Assembly: GCF_020784725.1 (NCBI RefSeq)
Contig: NZ_JAJGTZ010000033.1
Span: 1 to 64,000, forward strand
Reading direction: 5' to 3'
DNA from: Limosilactobacillus reuteri
Lineage (GTDB): Bacteria > Bacillota > Bacilli > Lactobacillales > Lactobacillaceae
DNA length: 64,000 nt
The notes beneath the pieces were generated by a model. That model was not told the origin of the DNA, did no database searches, and was given only the letters and a program-made list of their open reading frames with translations. A program made the translations under genes and the position numbers. Below, one piece after another: positions 1 through 10,830 of the stretch. The number at the start of each line of letters is the position of its first letter. The stretch's first letter is position 1.

Positions 1-2
1 AA

Positions 3-1382
3 AGTGAGAGTGCATCAACGTCGTTGAGCCAAAGTGAAAGTGCCTCAACTTCACTTAGTCAAAGTGAAAGTGCCTCAACCTCGTTGAGTCAAAGTGAGAG
101 TGCATCAACGTCGTTGAGTCAAAGTGAAAGTGCCTCAACTTCACTTAGCCAGAGTGAAAGTGCGTCAACGTCACTCAGCCAGAGCGAAAGTACTTCGACA
201 TCGTTGAGTCAACGTGAAAGTGCTTCGACATCATTGAGTCAAAGTGAAAGTGCCTCAACTTCACTGAGTCAGAGTGAGAGTGCTTCGACATCCTTAAGTC
301 AAAGCGAGAGTGCCTCAACTTCACTCAGCCAAAGTGAGAGTGCATCAACGTCACTTAGTCAGAGTGAAAGTGTTTCGACATCGTTGAGCCAGAGTGAGAG
401 TGCCTCAACGTCGTTGAGGCAAAGCGAAAGTGCTTCGACATCATTGAGTCAGAGTGAAAGTGCCTCAACGTCGTTGAGTCAACGTGAAAGTGCCTCGACA
501 TCACTTAGTCAGAGTGAAAGTACTTCGACATCGTTGAGTCAAAGTGAAAGTGCTTCGACATCACTTAGCCAAAGTGAGAGTGCATCAACGTCGTTGAGTC
601 AAAGTGAAAGTGCCTCAACTTCACTGAGTCAGAGTGAGAGTGCGTCAACTTCACTCAGCCAGAGTGAAAGTGCCTCAACGTCGTTGAGTCAACGTGAAAG
701 TGCTTCGACATCACTTAGCCAAAGTGAAAGTGCCTCAACTTCACTCAGCCAGAGCGAGAGTGCCTCAACGTTGTTGAGTCAGAGCGAAAGTGCCTCGACA
801 TCATTGAGTCAAAGTGCAAGTGTGTCAACGTCGTTGAGTCAGGGTGCAAGCACATCAGCATCGGTAAGTGCAAGTGCGTCAACGTCGTTAAGTCAAAGTG
901 AGAGTGCCTCCACTTCAGTAAGTGCAAGTGGTTCTATTTCCATTAGTAGTAGTGGATCTATTTCTTTAAATGCTAGTGACAGTACTTCTATGAGTAGTTC
1001 TTCATCTAATGTATTAGAATCTATTAGCGGTAGTCTCTCACCAGTAACGCCATTCCTTGACAATAGTGGATTTACTTCGATGTCAACAATTGGTTCTGGA
1101 AATGGTTCAATTTCGTTGAGCTTGAGTATAACTAACAATGCAAATACTTCTAAGCTTGAAAATGCAAGTGTTTCTGGAACTGATAAGCACATGACTGTTG
1201 ACTTAACTGCTCAAAACTCTGTCGAAAACGGCAATGCGAATAAGCCAAGTCAGCAAAACAAGCGGCTTCCACAGACTGGTAATGCTAGTCAAACAACGGC
1301 TGAATTACTTGGTTTGATGTCATTAGAAGCAGTCTTACTCTTGCTGATTGCTAAGAAGAAAAAGAATAGTGAAGATAAATAA
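3..1382 (+). CDS. Serine-rich repeat surface adhesin, C-terminal part (5' end outside window)
   Basis: The reading frame is open from the first bases, so the true start lies upstream of the window. The visible protein consists of about 28 copies of a ten-residue unit of the form [10 protein letters not shown], then about 60 residues of less regular Ser-rich sequence and a spacer. It ends in an LPQTG sortase motif, a hydrophobic stretch and a KKKK tail, so it should be covalently anchored to peptidoglycan. Such SRR glycoproteins are exported by the accessory SecA2/SecY2 system and O-glycosylated, which is family knowledge; none of those genes is inside this window. The last 120 residues closely match the C-terminus of the complete SRRP at 2561-9223, so the two are tandem paralogues. 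Some repeats carry SQRES or SQSAS variants, showing more divergence than the second gene. Confidence 0.9.
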   Translation, partial: SESASTSLSQSESASTSLSQSESASTSLSQSESASTSLSQSESASTSLSQSESASTSLSQSESTSTSLSQRESASTSLSQSESASTSLSQSESASTSLSQSESASTSLSQSESASTSLSQSESVSTSLSQSESASTSLRQSESASTSLSQSESASTSLSQRESASTSLSQSESTSTSLSQSESASTSLSQSESASTSLSQSESASTSLSQSESASTSLSQSESASTSLSQRESASTSLSQSESASTSLSQSESASTLLSQSESASTSLSQSASVSTSLSQGASTSASVSASASTSLSQSESASTSVSASGSISISSSGSISLNASDSTSMSSSSSNVLESISGSLSPVTPFLDNSGFTSMSTIGSGNGSISLSLSITNNANTSKLENASVSGTDKHMTVDLTAQNSVENGNANKPSQQNKRLPQTGNASQTTAELLGLMSLEAVLLLLIAKKKKNSEDK

Positions 1383-1462
1383 TTTAATTGTCTGAGCTAA
1401 AACTAAAAACAGCTCCTAAGTTGGAATATCCGGATATCTTTCAACTGGTATGGTTGACTAAA

Positions 1463-1498
1463 AATACTTCCTACGAAAATGTAGGGGGTATTTTTTTA
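1463..1498 (+). terminator. Rho-independent terminator after the first SRRP
   Basis: The arms AATACTTCCTAC and GTAGGGGGTATT pair with two G-U pairs around a GAAAAT loop and are followed by a run of T. Just upstream (about 1409-1427) lies a sequence like the 5' arm of the terminator behind the second SRRP (CAGCTCCTAAGTTGGAA), but its 3' arm is missing. The original terminator therefore appears to have been cut by a rearrangement near 1428. Confidence 0.7.
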
Positions 1499-1535
1499 CG
1501 AAAAAATACAATCGGTTCTTCAAAGAGGGAAATTT

Positions 1536-2245
1536 TTAATTGGCAAAACCATAACAAGTTCGTTTTAGAGTTTTTATTTTGTGATTGATGCCTTCTAAAG
1601 GACCATTAGAGTATTCAAACTTAGCGCTATTTAAGACATGTTTTCTGTTTTGACGAAGGGTTTGAATAGCTGTATCATTTCTGTATTGGTAGTCTAAGAT
1701 GGTTGACTCTAATAATTCACTATTGCGTTCGTTTAGGGCTTTCGTGATATCTTTGTAAGTTTGGTATACTTCAGCAAACTTAGAAAATTTACTAGTAATT
1801 AGATCAACAGCATTTTGGCTTGAGCAAAGCGAAAGCCAGCGCTTTGAGACGCTGGCTATGATTTCAGCAATTAGCTGCCTGGATAGTCTTTTACGAGCTA
1901 AAAGCATGATTTGATTTTTGAGGTCATTGGATAGGGCTTGATTTTCTTTGGTTAAATTAGTAATAGCACCAAAAGTAGTATGACATGATTTACATTTATA
2001 ACGTTGTTTACGAAGATCTCATTCATACCTTCTTCCGTTTAACCTAGCTAGTCGTACATAGGGGTTGCGAAAGTCATCCTTATTAACTGGGGAAAAACAC
2101 AGTTCCGGCAACGATTAATCGGATAAGAAAGAGTAGCTGTTATTAGCGTTATATCCTCTTTCACAGGATCATCGTTGTGTTCAGCTTCTTCAACAGAAAT
2201 AATTTTAATTCCAAGAATATTTAGAATAGAATCATTATGGGCCAT
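1536..2245 (-). pseudogene. ISL3-family transposase, internally deleted remnant
   Basis: On the minus strand, 2245-2048 encodes a typical ISL3-type N-terminus (MAHNDSILNILGIK and a CRNC zinc-binding motif). Near 2000 the frame is disturbed and further cysteines appear (YKCKSC). The next readable piece, 1907-1536, carries the ISL3 C-terminal signature (SNGPLEGINHKIKTLKR). Most of the DDE catalytic core between these parts is missing; an intact transposase of this family has about 400-440 residues. The element therefore cannot encode an active transposase. It sits between two tandem SRRP genes and may have mediated, or merely marks, the rearrangement there. Confidence 0.8.
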
Positions 2246-2560
2246 TTGCTTAACCTTTTTTCATGATTTTTGTGGTGAATTGATTGTATAACGAGGGGAC
2301 AGCAAATGTCTCTTTTTTTGTATACACTTTCTGGCATGGAATCTCCATCCATACCAGAAAGTGTATACCTAGATAAATTGATATTTATGAAGATTATCAA
2401 ATGATTATGTGAGAAAAAGCAGAGGCTTAAAAAATTAATAAATTTTTTATTGAAATAAAAGTTGAAATTCGTTTATTTTGAGAAGAAGTGGGTGTACAAT
2501 CAATGGTGAAAAATACTAACAATTGTTTATAGGTAGATAATTTATAGAGGTGGTTTATCT
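2246..2560. other. Intergenic region upstream of the complete SRRP
   Basis: The first 120 bases are the end of the ISL3 remnant with a repeated hairpin (listed separately). The rest is AT-rich and contains no gene. A plausible extended -10 (TACAAT, 2495-2500) and a ribosome binding site AGAGGTGG (2546-2553), seven bases before the ATG at 2561, fit the start of the SRRP gene. No convincing -35 box is visible at the right distance. Confidence 0.5.
2281..2368. repeat. Dispersed hairpin repeat, copy 1
   Basis: About 88 bases that recur at 35554-35638. Both copies run from TGATTGTNTAAC through a T-rich stretch into a block of 32 matching bases (GGAATCTCCATCCATACCAG followed by AAAGTGTAT). In this copy the arms TATACACTTTCTGG and CCAGAAAGTGTATA form a perfect 14-bp stem. 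In copy 2 the left arm has decayed. Its position next to an ISL3 transposase wreck suggests an IS end or a small mobile relic. Confidence 0.65.
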
Positions 2561-5500
2561 ATGGCGAAAAACAATAAAAAACAAGAAGATAAGAGTAAGG
2601 TAAAATTATATAAAACCAAACATGGTTGGTTTAGTTCCTTGACACGTTTCTTTAAAATGTTATCATTTCGAAGAAAACAGGAAGTTAAACCAACAAACTT
2701 TCAGGATTTAGATTCTTTAAAAAATGCTAATGTTTCGGATGCAAAGGATGCCTATAAAAAGGGAGCTGCAACTGTTGCAACATTGCTTGGGATCGGGGCA
2801 ACAGGCGCAGCTAACCCGACAGAAGCACATGCGGCAACGACGACAGTTGACCAAAGCTCTCAAGTAATTGGTTCTGGCTCAACGTCTACTTCGACATCGG
2901 GTAGTACATCGACTAGTCAATCCAATACTTCCACGAGTACATCAACGGCTAGTACTTCAAGCGTCAACTCTGGTTCAACATCTACTAGTACTTCAATATC
3001 AGGGAGTAGTACATCAACTAGCAAATCGAATGGCTCGACCAGTATATCGACTGCTAGTACATCAACCAGTCAGTCAAACGCTTCTATAAGTGAGTCAACA
3101 ACAAGTAATTCTGTTAGCTCTTCAACCGCATCTTCTACAGGTGCACAATCAGTTTCAACGGGAATGAATGAATCGCTTACTAGTGATAATACTTCCCTGT
3201 CTCTGGAGAATGGCATTGAGCCTGTTGCTAATGAAGCTTCTAATAATACTGCATTTTCTGCAAATCAAAGTCTTTCATTACGGACAACGACTGAGAATAT
3301 TACTAATGGGACGATTGCACTATTTAATTCTAGCTTTATTCAAACCACTGAAGAAAATACAGCTGAAGTAAGTAATGGCACTGAATTTCAAAATGCCCTT
3401 AATAATTCAAACATCAGCGTTATTCGGCTAACAGCTGACATTGATTTAGGTCAGTCTGGAATGGGTGATCTCGAAATTCCACCTCGTGATCTTACTATTG
3501 ATGGGGGAAACCATTCTCTTAATTTAGGCAATAACTGTATTTGGCTAAACGCTTCCACGGGTATGAAGACCACGACAACGGTTAAATCCCTTAATCTTTA
3601 TACCGCTAATGAGCGTGGTGGCTTTGCCCTTACTGATTCAGGAGCTGAGACGCTAATCTATGATAATGTCCATGCTACTGGTGGGGCTGCCGTTTTCGCA
3701 GATACTTATTCTTCTAGCGGTTATTTAAAGATCTTTGAAATTCAAGGTCATACAACAATTGATGGAGTCAGCTCATACCAATATAATGGCAATACTTATT
3801 CAACCAGTTCTGCTGATTTTGTTGGGTACAGCACCTTAATTTATGGTGGAAATAACTTGGTTATTGATGATAATGCCAGTTTAGTTATTAATAACAGTAT
3901 GTCTCCATATGACGTTGCAATGTTAGCCAATAATGGAGAGCATGCGGTAATAGTTGGTGAAAATGCGACATTAACAATTAATAATACTTATAGCTATTCC
4001 GGGGGCCAAATTTGGAATAATGTTGGTAATATTGCCCTAACTAATCAAGAAGGTAAGTTTATTGCTGGCGTAAATTCGCATATCAACTTGCACACTAGTG
4101 GAACGAATGTTTACTTTGCTGATGGCTGTGATAATAACACTGTTAACTTTGAACAAGGGACTAATACCACATTTTCTGGTAACCGTAACTTCTACTTTGG
4201 TGGCTCCGATAATACTATTAATATTAATGATCCAGCTCATGTGATTTTAAATACAACAACTGGTACTACTTATTCTTCAAATTCTACAAATGTTACGATA
4301 AACGCTAATGATACTAACGTGATTGTAACAAATGATAGAACAACAATAGAATCGAATTACTTTGCAAATAATCAAAGTACTGTTAATGGTACCAGTTATA
4401 CAATTGGCGCCACTACTGGTGAACAAAATAGTGGAAATGCACCAGTTCAAATGGTAATGGCAGATATTAATCAGAATGGAACCACCAGAGTTGAATATAC
4501 CAGTGGTTCAGAACATTCAGAAAGTATATCTCATTCGGTAAGTGCATCAGAAAGTACTTCTACATCAATTAAAGACAGCATTTCAAATAGTACAAGTCGA
4601 TCAGTATCAACATCGCTCAGTCAAAGTGAGAGTGTATCAACGTCACTTAGCCAGAGTGCCTCAAGCTCGCTTAGTCAGAGTGAGAGCGCCTCGACATCCT
4701 TAAGTCAAAGCGAAAGTGCCTCGACCTCACTCAGTCAGAGCGAGAGTGCATCAACCTCATTGAGTCAAAGTGAAAGCGCATCGACCTCACTTAGCCAAAG
4801 CGAAAGTGCTTCGACATCCTTAAGTCAAAGCGAAAGTGCGTCAACCTCATTGAGTCAGAGTGAGAGTGCTTCGACATCGTTAAGTCAAAGTGAGAGTGCA
4901 TCAACGTCACTGAGTCAGAGCGAAAGTGCCTCAACATCGTTGAGCCAAAGTGAAAGTGCATCAACATCATTGAGTCAAAGTGAAAGTGCCTCAACTTCAC
5001 TCAGCCAGAGCGAAAGTGCGTCAACCTCATTGAGTCAGAGTGAGAGTGCCTCAACCTCATTGAGTCAAAGTGAAAGTGCGTCAACATCATTGAGTCAAAG
5101 TGAAAGTGCGTCAACCTCATTGAGTCAAAGTGAAAGTGCGTCAACCTCATTGAGTCAGAGTGAAAGTGCATCAACTTCACTCAGCCAAAGTGAGAGTGCA
5201 TCAACGTCACTGAGTCAGAGCGAAAGTGCATCAACGTCGTTGAGTCAAAGTGAGAGTGCATCAACATCGTTGAGCCAAAGTGAAAGTGCCTCGACCTCGC
5301 TTAGTCAAAGCGAGAGTGCCTCAACATCGTTGAGCCAAAGTGAAAGTGCGTCAACTTCACTCAGCCAAAGCGAAAGTGCGTCAACTTCACTCAGCCAAAG
5401 CGAAAGTGCGTCAACTTCACTCAGCCAAAGTGAAAGTGCGTCAACTTCACTTAGTCAAAGTGAAAGTGCCTCAACCTCATTGAGTCAGAGTGAAAGTGCC

Positions 5501-8500
5501 TCAACTTCGCTCAGCCAAAGTGAGAGTGCATCAACGTCACTGAGTCAGAGCGAAAGTGCCTCGACATCGTTAAGTCAAAGTGAGAGTGCATCAACGTCAC
5601 TTAGTCAAAGTGAAAGTGCCTCAACATCGTTGAGCCAAAGTGAAAGTGCATCAACTTCACTCAGTCAAAGTGAAAGTACTTCGACATCCTTAAGTCAAAG
5701 CGAAAGTGCCTCGACCTCACTTAGTCAAAGTGAAAGTGCATCAACTTCACTCAGCCAGAGCGAAAGTACTTCGACCTCGTTGAGTCAAAGTGAAAGTGCC
5801 TCGACCTCACTTAGCCAAAGCGAGAGTGCCTCAACTTCACTCAGTCAGAGTGAAAGTGCGTCAACGTCACTTAGCCAAAGTGAGAGTGCATCAACTTCAC
5901 TCAGCCAAAGCGAAAGTGCCTCGACATCACTGAGTCAAAGTGAAAGTGCCTCGACCTCGTTGAGTCAAAGTGAAAGTGCCTCAACGTCACTTAGTCAGAG
6001 TGAAAGTGCTTCGACATCCTTAAGTCAAAGTGAGAGTGCATCAACTTCACTCAGCCAGAGCGAAAGTACTTCGACCTCGTTGAGTCAAAGTGAAAGCGCC
6101 TCGACCTCACTTAGCCAAAGCGAAAGTGCCTCAACCTCATTGAGTCAGAGTGAGAGTGCCTCAACTTCACTCAGTCAAAGTGAAAGTACTTCGACATCAT
6201 TGAGTCAAAGTGAGAGTGCCTCGACCTCGCTTAGCCAAAGTGAAAGTGCTTCGACATCGTTGAGCCAAAGTGAGAGTACTTCGACATCCTTAAGTCAGAG
6301 CGAAAGTACTTCGACATCGTTGAGTCAACGTGAAAGCGCCTCGACCTCACTTAGCCAAAGCGAGAGTGCATCAACATCGTTGAGCCAAAGTGAAAGTGCA
6401 TCAACTTCACTCAGTCAGAGTGAAAGTGCATCAACGTCGCTTAGTCAAAGCGAGAGTGCCTCGACCTCGTTGAGTCAAAGTGAAAGTGCTTCGACCTCGT
6501 TGAGTCAAAGTGAGAGTGCTTCGACATCCTTAAGTCAAAGCGAAAGTGCCTCGACCTCACTCAGTCAGAGCGAGAGTGCCTCAACCTCATTGAGTCAGAG
6601 TGAGAGTGCCTCAACCTCATTGAGTCAGAGTGAGAGTGCCTCAACTTCACTCAGCCAGAGCGAAAGTACTTCGACATCATTGAGCCAAAGTGAAAGTGCC
6701 TCGACATCACTTAGCCAAAGTGAAAGTGCCTCAACCTCATTGAGTCAGAGTGAGAGTGCATCAACATCGTTGAGCCAAAGTGAAAGTGCCTCGACATCAC
6801 TTAGCCAAAGTGAAAGTGCCTCAACTTCACTCAGTCAAAGTGAAAGTACTTCGACATCATTGAGTCAAAGTGAGAGTGCCTCGACCTCGCTTAGCCAAAG
6901 TGAGAGTGCTTCGACATCCTTAAGTCAGAGCGAAAGTACTTCGACCTCGTTGAGTCAAAGTGAAAGCGCCTCGACCTCACTCAGTCAGAGCGAGAGTGCA
7001 TCAACATCGTTGAGCCAAAGTGAAAGTGCATCAACTTCACTCAGTCAGAGTGAAAGTGCATCAACGTCGCTTAGTCAAAGCGAGAGTGCCTCGACCTCAC
7101 TCAGTCAGAGCGAGAGTGCATCAACATCACTTAGCCAAAGTGAAAGTGCATCAACGTCGTTGAGTCAAAGTGAAAGTGCGTCAACGTCACTTAGTCAGAG
7201 TGAAAGTGCATCAACATCACTTAGTCAGAGTGAAAGTGCATCAACATCACTTAGCCAAAGTGAAAGCGCATCAACCTCACTCAGCCAAAGCGAAAGTGCC
7301 TCGACCTCACTGAGTCAGAGTGAGAGTGCCTCGACATCACTTAGCCAAAGTGAAAGTGCGTCAACGTCGTTGAGTCAAAGTGAAAGTGCGTCAACCTCAT
7401 TGAGTCAGAGTGAGAGTGCATCAACCTCGTTGAGCCAAAGTGAAAGTGCCTCAACCTCGTTGAGTCAAAGTGAGAGTGCATCAACTTCACTGAGTCAGAG
7501 TGAAAGTGCATCAACGTCACTCAGCCAAAGTGAGAGTGCTTCTACATCCTTAAGTCAGAGTGAAAGTGCATCAACGTCGCTTAGTCAAAGCGAGAGTGCC
7601 TCGACATCGTTGAGCCAAAGTGAAAGTGCATCAACTTCACTCAGTCAAAGTGAGAGTGCCTCAACCTCATTGAGTCAGAGTGAGAGTGCGTCAACGTCGT
7701 TGAGTCAAAGCGAAAGTGCCTCAACCTCATTGAGTCAGAGTGAGAGTGCATCAACTTCGCTTAGCCAAAGTGAAAGTGCTTCGACATCGTTGAGCCAAAG
7801 TGAGAGTGCTTCGACATCCTTAAGTCAGAGCGAAAGTACTTCGACCTCGTTGAGTCAAAGTGAAAGCGCCTCGACCTCACTCAGTCAGAGTGAAAGTGCA
7901 TCAACGTCACTCAGCCAAAGTGAGAGTGCTTCTACATCCTTAAGTCAGAGTGAAAGTGCATCAACGTCGCTTAGTCAAAGCGAGAGTGCCTCGACCTCGT
8001 TGAGTCAAAGTGAAAGTGCTTCGACCTCGTTGAGTCAAAGTAAGAGTGCTTCGACATCCTTAAGTCAAAGCGAAAGTGCCTCGACCTCACTCAGTCAGAG
8101 CGAGAGTGCCTCAACCTCATTGAGTCAGAGTGAGAGTGCCTCAACTTCACTCAGCCAGAGCGAAAGTACTTCGACATCATTGAGCCAAAGTGAAAGTGCG
8201 TCAACGTCGTTGAGTCAAAGTGAAAGTGCGTCAACCTCATTGAGTCAGAGTGAGAGTGCCTCAACGTCGTTGAGCCAAAGTGAAAGTGCATCAACCTCGT
8301 TGAGTCAAAGTGAGAGTGCATCAACTTCACTGAGTCAGAGTGAAAGCGCATCAACGTCGTTGAGCCAAAGTGAAAGTGCATCAACGTCACTCAGTCAAAG
8401 CGAAAGTGCCTCAACCTCATTGAGTCAGAGTGAAAGTGCATCAACGTCACTCAGCCAAAGTGAGAGTGCTTCTACATCCTTAAGTCAAAGCGAAAGTGCA

Positions 8501-9223
8501 TCAACATCGTTGAGTCAAAGTGAGAGTGCCTCGACATCACTTAGCCAAAGTGAAAGTACTTCAACTTCACTCAGTCAAAGCACCTCGGCTTCATTAAGCA
8601 CCAGCGAATCAGTTTCCGCTTCAATCAGTGGCTCAACTAGTGATTCGGCAGTAAACCCACACCCAGATAACCCGTCTGAGTCAATTAGCGATTCAGTATC
8701 AATGTCGATTAGTACGAGTGAATCGATTTCAGTAAGCTCAAGTACATCCGCTTCGACAAGTGCTAGTCTTTCACCTTCAACAAGTGGAAGCACCTCGATT
8801 AATCCTAGTGAAAGTACTTCAACTTCAATTAGTAATTCTTCATCGATAAATGGATCAGAATCTACTAGCGGTAGTCAATCGCCAGTAACACCATTCCCAG
8901 ATAACAGTGGCTCTGGTTCAATGTCGACGAATGGGTCTGGAAACGGCTCAGCTTCATTGAGTTTGAGTATTACTAACAGTACGAATGCTTCCGGTCTTGA
9001 AAATACAAATGCATCTGTTGCTGATAAGCACACAACTGTTGACTTAACTGCCCAAAACTCAGTTGAAAACAGTAATGTAAATAAGACCAGTCAGCAAAAC
9101 AAGAAGCTTCCACAAACTGGTAATGCTAGTCAAACAACGGCTGAATTGCTTGGCCTGATGTCATTAGAAGCAGTCTTACTCTTGTTAATGGCGAAGAAGA
9201 AAAAGCACAACGAAGATAAATAA
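2561..9223 (+). CDS. Serine-rich repeat glycoprotein adhesin with beta-solenoid binding region
   Basis: This is a 2220-residue cell-wall adhesin. Residues 1-92 form a long KxYKxGKxW-type signal ([12 protein letters not shown], then a hydrophobic stretch ending in AHAA), which directs export through SecA2/SecY2. Residues about 95-210 are a short first Ser-rich region. Residues about 270-640 are a non-repetitive domain rich in N, T and G with solenoid-like rungs ([27 protein letters not shown]), resembling the pectin-lyase-like binding region of L. reuteri SRRPs. Residues about 680-2010 are some 130 decapeptides of the form [11 protein letters not shown] Ser-rich spacer and LPQTG plus a membrane tail end the protein. 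The RBS AGAGGTGG fits the ATG start. The function is adhesion to host mucosa or biofilm matrix; the ligand cannot be read from the sequence. The C-terminus is nearly identical to the SRRP at the window start. Confidence 0.95.
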   Translation: MAKNNKKQEDKSKVKLYKTKHGWFSSLTRFFKMLSFRRKQEVKPTNFQDLDSLKNANVSDAKDAYKKGAATVATLLGIGATGAANPTEAHAATTTVDQSSQVIGSGSTSTSTSGSTSTSQSNTSTSTSTASTSSVNSGSTSTSTSISGSSTSTSKSNGSTSISTASTSTSQSNASISESTTSNSVSSSTASSTGAQSVSTGMNESLTSDNTSLSLENGIEPVANEASNNTAFSANQSLSLRTTTENITNGTIALFNSSFIQTTEENTAEVSNGTEFQNALNNSNISVIRLTADIDLGQSGMGDLEIPPRDLTIDGGNHSLNLGNNCIWLNASTGMKTTTTVKSLNLYTANERGGFALTDSGAETLIYDNVHATGGAAVFADTYSSSGYLKIFEIQGHTTIDGVSSYQYNGNTYSTSSADFVGYSTLIYGGNNLVIDDNASLVINNSMSPYDVAMLANNGEHAVIVGENATLTINNTYSYSGGQIWNNVGNIALTNQEGKFIAGVNSHINLHTSGTNVYFADGCDNNTVNFEQGTNTTFSGNRNFYFGGSDNTININDPAHVILNTTTGTTYSSNSTNVTINANDTNVIVTNDRTTIESNYFANNQSTVNGTSYTIGATTGEQNSGNAPVQMVMADINQNGTTRVEYTSGSEHSESISHSVSASESTSTSIKDSISNSTSRSVSTSLSQSESVSTSLSQSASSSLSQSESASTSLSQSESASTSLSQSESASTSLSQSESASTSLSQSESASTSLSQSESASTSLSQSESASTSLSQSESASTSLSQSESASTSLSQSESASTSLSQSESASTSLSQSESASTSLSQSESASTSLSQSESASTSLSQSESASTSLSQSESASTSLSQSESASTSLSQSESASTSLSQSESASTSLSQSESASTSLSQSESASTSLSQSESASTSLSQSESASTSLSQSESASTSLSQSESASTSLSQSESASTSLSQSESASTSLSQSESASTSLSQSESASTSLSQSESASTSLSQSESASTSLSQSESASTSLSQSESASTSLSQSESTSTSLSQSESASTSLSQSESASTSLSQSESTSTSLSQSESASTSLSQSESASTSLSQSESASTSLSQSESASTSLSQSESASTSLSQSESASTSLSQSESASTSLSQSESASTSLSQSESASTSLSQSESTSTSLSQSESASTSLSQSESASTSLSQSESASTSLSQSESTSTSLSQSESASTSLSQSESASTSLSQSESTSTSLSQSESTSTSLSQRESASTSLSQSESASTSLSQSESASTSLSQSESASTSLSQSESASTSLSQSESASTSLSQSESASTSLSQSESASTSLSQSESASTSLSQSESASTSLSQSESASTSLSQSESTSTSLSQSESASTSLSQSESASTSLSQSESASTSLSQSESASTSLSQSESASTSLSQSESTSTSLSQSESASTSLSQSESASTSLSQSESTSTSLSQSESASTSLSQSESASTSLSQSESASTSLSQSESASTSLSQSESASTSLSQSESASTSLSQSESASTSLSQSESASTSLSQSESASTSLSQSESASTSLSQSESASTSLSQSESASTSLSQSESASTSLSQSESASTSLSQSESASTSLSQSESASTSLSQSESASTSLSQSESASTSLSQSESASTSLSQSESASTSLSQSESASTSLSQSESASTSLSQSESASTSLSQSESASTSLSQSESASTSLSQSESASTSLSQSESASTSLSQSESASTSLSQSESASTSLSQSESTSTSLSQSESASTSLSQSESASTSLSQSESASTSLSQSESASTSLSQSESASTSLSQSESASTSLSQSKSASTSLSQSESASTSLSQSESASTSLSQSESASTSLSQSESTSTSLSQSESASTSLSQSESASTSLSQSESASTSLSQSESASTSLSQSESASTSLSQSESASTSLSQSESASTSLSQSESASTSLSQSESASTSLSQSESASTSLSQSESASTSLSQSESASTSLSQSESTSTSLSQSTSASLSTSESVSASISGSTSDSAVNPHPDNPSESISDSVSMSISTSESISVSSSTSASTSASLSPSTSGSTSINPSESTSTSISNSSSINGSESTSGSQSPVTPFPDNSGSGSMSTNGSGNGSASLSLSITNSTNASGLENTNASVADKHTTVDLTAQNSVENSNVNKTSQQNKKLPQTGNASQTTAELLGLMSLEAVLLLLMAKKKKHNEDK
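4600..8580 (+). repeat. 30-bp tandem coding repeat, about 132 units
   Basis: The unit is 30 bases encoding [10 protein letters not shown]. The protein is almost invariant (A/T at one position, rare K or R), while synonymous codons vary (GAA/GAG, TCA/TCG, TTG/CTC/CTT/TTA). Codon variants recur in multi-unit blocks: the rare TCTACATCC form occurs near 7530, 7920 and 8460, each within the same neighbours. The block from 6481 recurs at 8011, offset by 1530 bases or 51 units. This indicates growth by block duplication. Confidence 0.95.
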
Positions 9224-9236
9224 TTAGGTGCACACA

Positions 9237-9287
9237 AAAAGCAGCCCCTAAGCTGGAAATTCCAACTTAGGAGCTGCTTCTTTTTTG
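9237..9287. terminator. Bidirectional terminator between SRRP and pepD
   Basis: The arms GCAGCCCCTAAGCTGGAA and CCAACTTAGGAGCTGC form a long stem, with T-runs on both strands. It serves the SRRP gene and the convergent dipeptidase gene, whose stop codon lies at 9290. Confidence 0.85.
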
Positions 9288-9289
9288 TC

Positions 9290-10693
9290 TTACAGATTCT
9301 CATCCGTATTAAAATTTAATTCACAATAATCAGTCATCTTCGTAATTAGTTCAAGGCTTAATTTCTTGTAGGCATTCAATGTATCGGTGGCATAACCGTC
9401 ACTTTGCCGCGTTAAGAAGGTTGCTCGTGCTTCTCCTTTGAGGCTTGGGAGGCGACGATCAGTTTCGGCAATCATCTTAATGGCCGCGGCGTTTCGTTCC
9501 TTTTGTACGTCTCGTAATAATGGAAGAAAATCGTGCAGGTGGCTGTCAACTAGCACACTGGCATGCTTGAAAATCCAGTAAGCAGAGTTGAGCTGGGCCG
9601 GCAGCTTCCCACGCTTGTAAGGAGCTGGCGTATCAGTAATACCGTTGAAGAATGGCACATAGGTACTTTCGGCAGCGACCCCCATTGCTAACCAGTGAAT
9701 ATTGGCACCCGGCCGGTTCATCTGTAAAATATGTGACTCTTGGGTCTTTGCTAAACTAATTGGCCGATACTTATGAGCGTGTTCACCGTGACCAAGGGGA
9801 TCGAATTCAGTTCCCTCATAATGGTTACTGAGATAGTTTTGGGCATCAAAAATCGATAACTTATGATCCGGTTTCATGATAAATGGCAATTCGGTTGATT
9901 CTGGTGTCTCATCCGTTGCTTGCTGGGGGCTAAACATTTGGTGACCAACCCATACCCGCGGTTCAGAATAAATCGCGTCTGACCGATCAGCAGTCCCAAA
10001 GATCTTGCGGAAGTTAAAACTCGCTGGATCTGGGTTCAAGTCGTGCTTCTCAACGAATTCTTGAATTCCCGGATGGAACATAAAATTATTCGGATCATTA
10101 AAGTCGATTTCTTGAATTGCCAGTTGGTTGGCAACCACCGCATATGCATCATCTGGAATCCGTTGCGCAACCCAGTAGTGACCTGCACCGGTTTCAAAGT
10201 ACCAAGCCTCGTCATTGTCAGCGAAAAGTACCCCGTTCGTTTCACCGGTTCCATACTTCGCAATCAAGTTACCGAGACGTTGAACTCCTTCACGTGCCGT
10301 CTTAACATATGGCAGAACCACAGTGATCATCGCTTCTTCATTTAACCCATTTTCAACAAGCGGATCATAACCCAAGACGAGAGGATTAGAATAAGCACTT
10401 TCAGTTGCACTCATTGCCACATCATATTCATTAATCCCGTCTTCTTCAAATAAACCATCTTTATCTGTCCATTCAGGAGTAGCCGTATACCGAGCGCTTT
10501 CTTCTGGCAAGTCCAGCTCTAAACGGGTATCCTTAGAGATGAAGTGGCTAGGCATTTCCCCACGCTGGTGAACAACCATGTGCTTAGGCCATGCAGCTTT
10601 AGCATCTTCATTTCGACCGATCATGATCGTGCCGTCGATACTAGCGTCCTTTCCAATTAATATACTTGTACATGCAGTTAATTTATTCCCCAT
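9290..10693 (-). CDS. pepD: C69-family dipeptidase (PepD-like)
   Basis: This 467-residue cytoplasmic peptidase cleaves dipeptides during the use of milk- or host-derived peptides. The family is an N-terminal nucleophile hydrolase with a catalytic cysteine near the N-terminus, here Cys8 in LTACTSILIG. The typical GRNEDA motif follows at about residues 26-31, and AMSATES and GVLFADNDEAWYFETG are further family hallmarks. The length matches the family (about 470). The ATG at 10693 has an AAAGGAGA ribosome binding site 11 bases upstream. It is a single gene, divergent from the antiporter gene and convergent with the SRRP. The family is certain; the exact dipeptide preference is not visible. Confidence 0.92.
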   Translation of the reverse strand: MGNKLTACTSILIGKDASIDGTIMIGRNEDAKAAWPKHMVVHQRGEMPSHFISKDTRLELDLPEESARYTATPEWTDKDGLFEEDGINEYDVAMSATESAYSNPLVLGYDPLVENGLNEEAMITVVLPYVKTAREGVQRLGNLIAKYGTGETNGVLFADNDEAWYFETGAGHYWVAQRIPDDAYAVVANQLAIQEIDFNDPNNFMFHPGIQEFVEKHDLNPDPASFNFRKIFGTADRSDAIYSEPRVWVGHQMFSPQQATDETPESTELPFIMKPDHKLSIFDAQNYLSNHYEGTEFDPLGHGEHAHKYRPISLAKTQESHILQMNRPGANIHWLAMGVAAESTYVPFFNGITDTPAPYKRGKLPAQLNSAYWIFKHASVLVDSHLHDFLPLLRDVQKERNAAAIKMIAETDRRLPSLKGEARATFLTRQSDGYATDTLNAYKKLSLELITKMTDYCELNFNTDENL

Positions 10694-10791
10694 AGATAAT
10701 AAATTCTCCTTTTGTGTAATATATTAATTGTACCGCGAACCATGATTTAAGTCGATTTAGTTAGAATATTTTAATTTCAAGTTAAGAAGTA

Positions 10792-10797
10792 TATAAT
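10792..10797 (+). promoter_or_regulatory. -10 box for the antiporter gene
   Basis: A perfect TATAAT lies 33 bases before the ATG at 10831. The -35 region 17 bases upstream (TTTTAA) is poor. Confidence 0.5.
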
Positions 10798-10830
10798 ATT
10801 GCTGTATAAAATAGGAAAGGAGAAAGAAAT

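Noticed and set aside
1388-1588. 66-codon frame behind the first SRRP
   Set aside because: It runs through the terminator and into the antisense of the transposase remnant; no RBS or family.
4791-5000. Open frames on the minus strand inside the serine-rich repeats (also 745-927 and 8151-8390)
   Set aside because: They arise from the repeat's codon bias, have no RBS and give repetitive low-complexity His/Phe/Ser products.
4600-8580. Regular 30-bp repeats that could be mistaken for a CRISPR array
   Set aside because: There are no unique spacers; the units are contiguous, in frame and encode the Ser-rich stalk of an adhesin.
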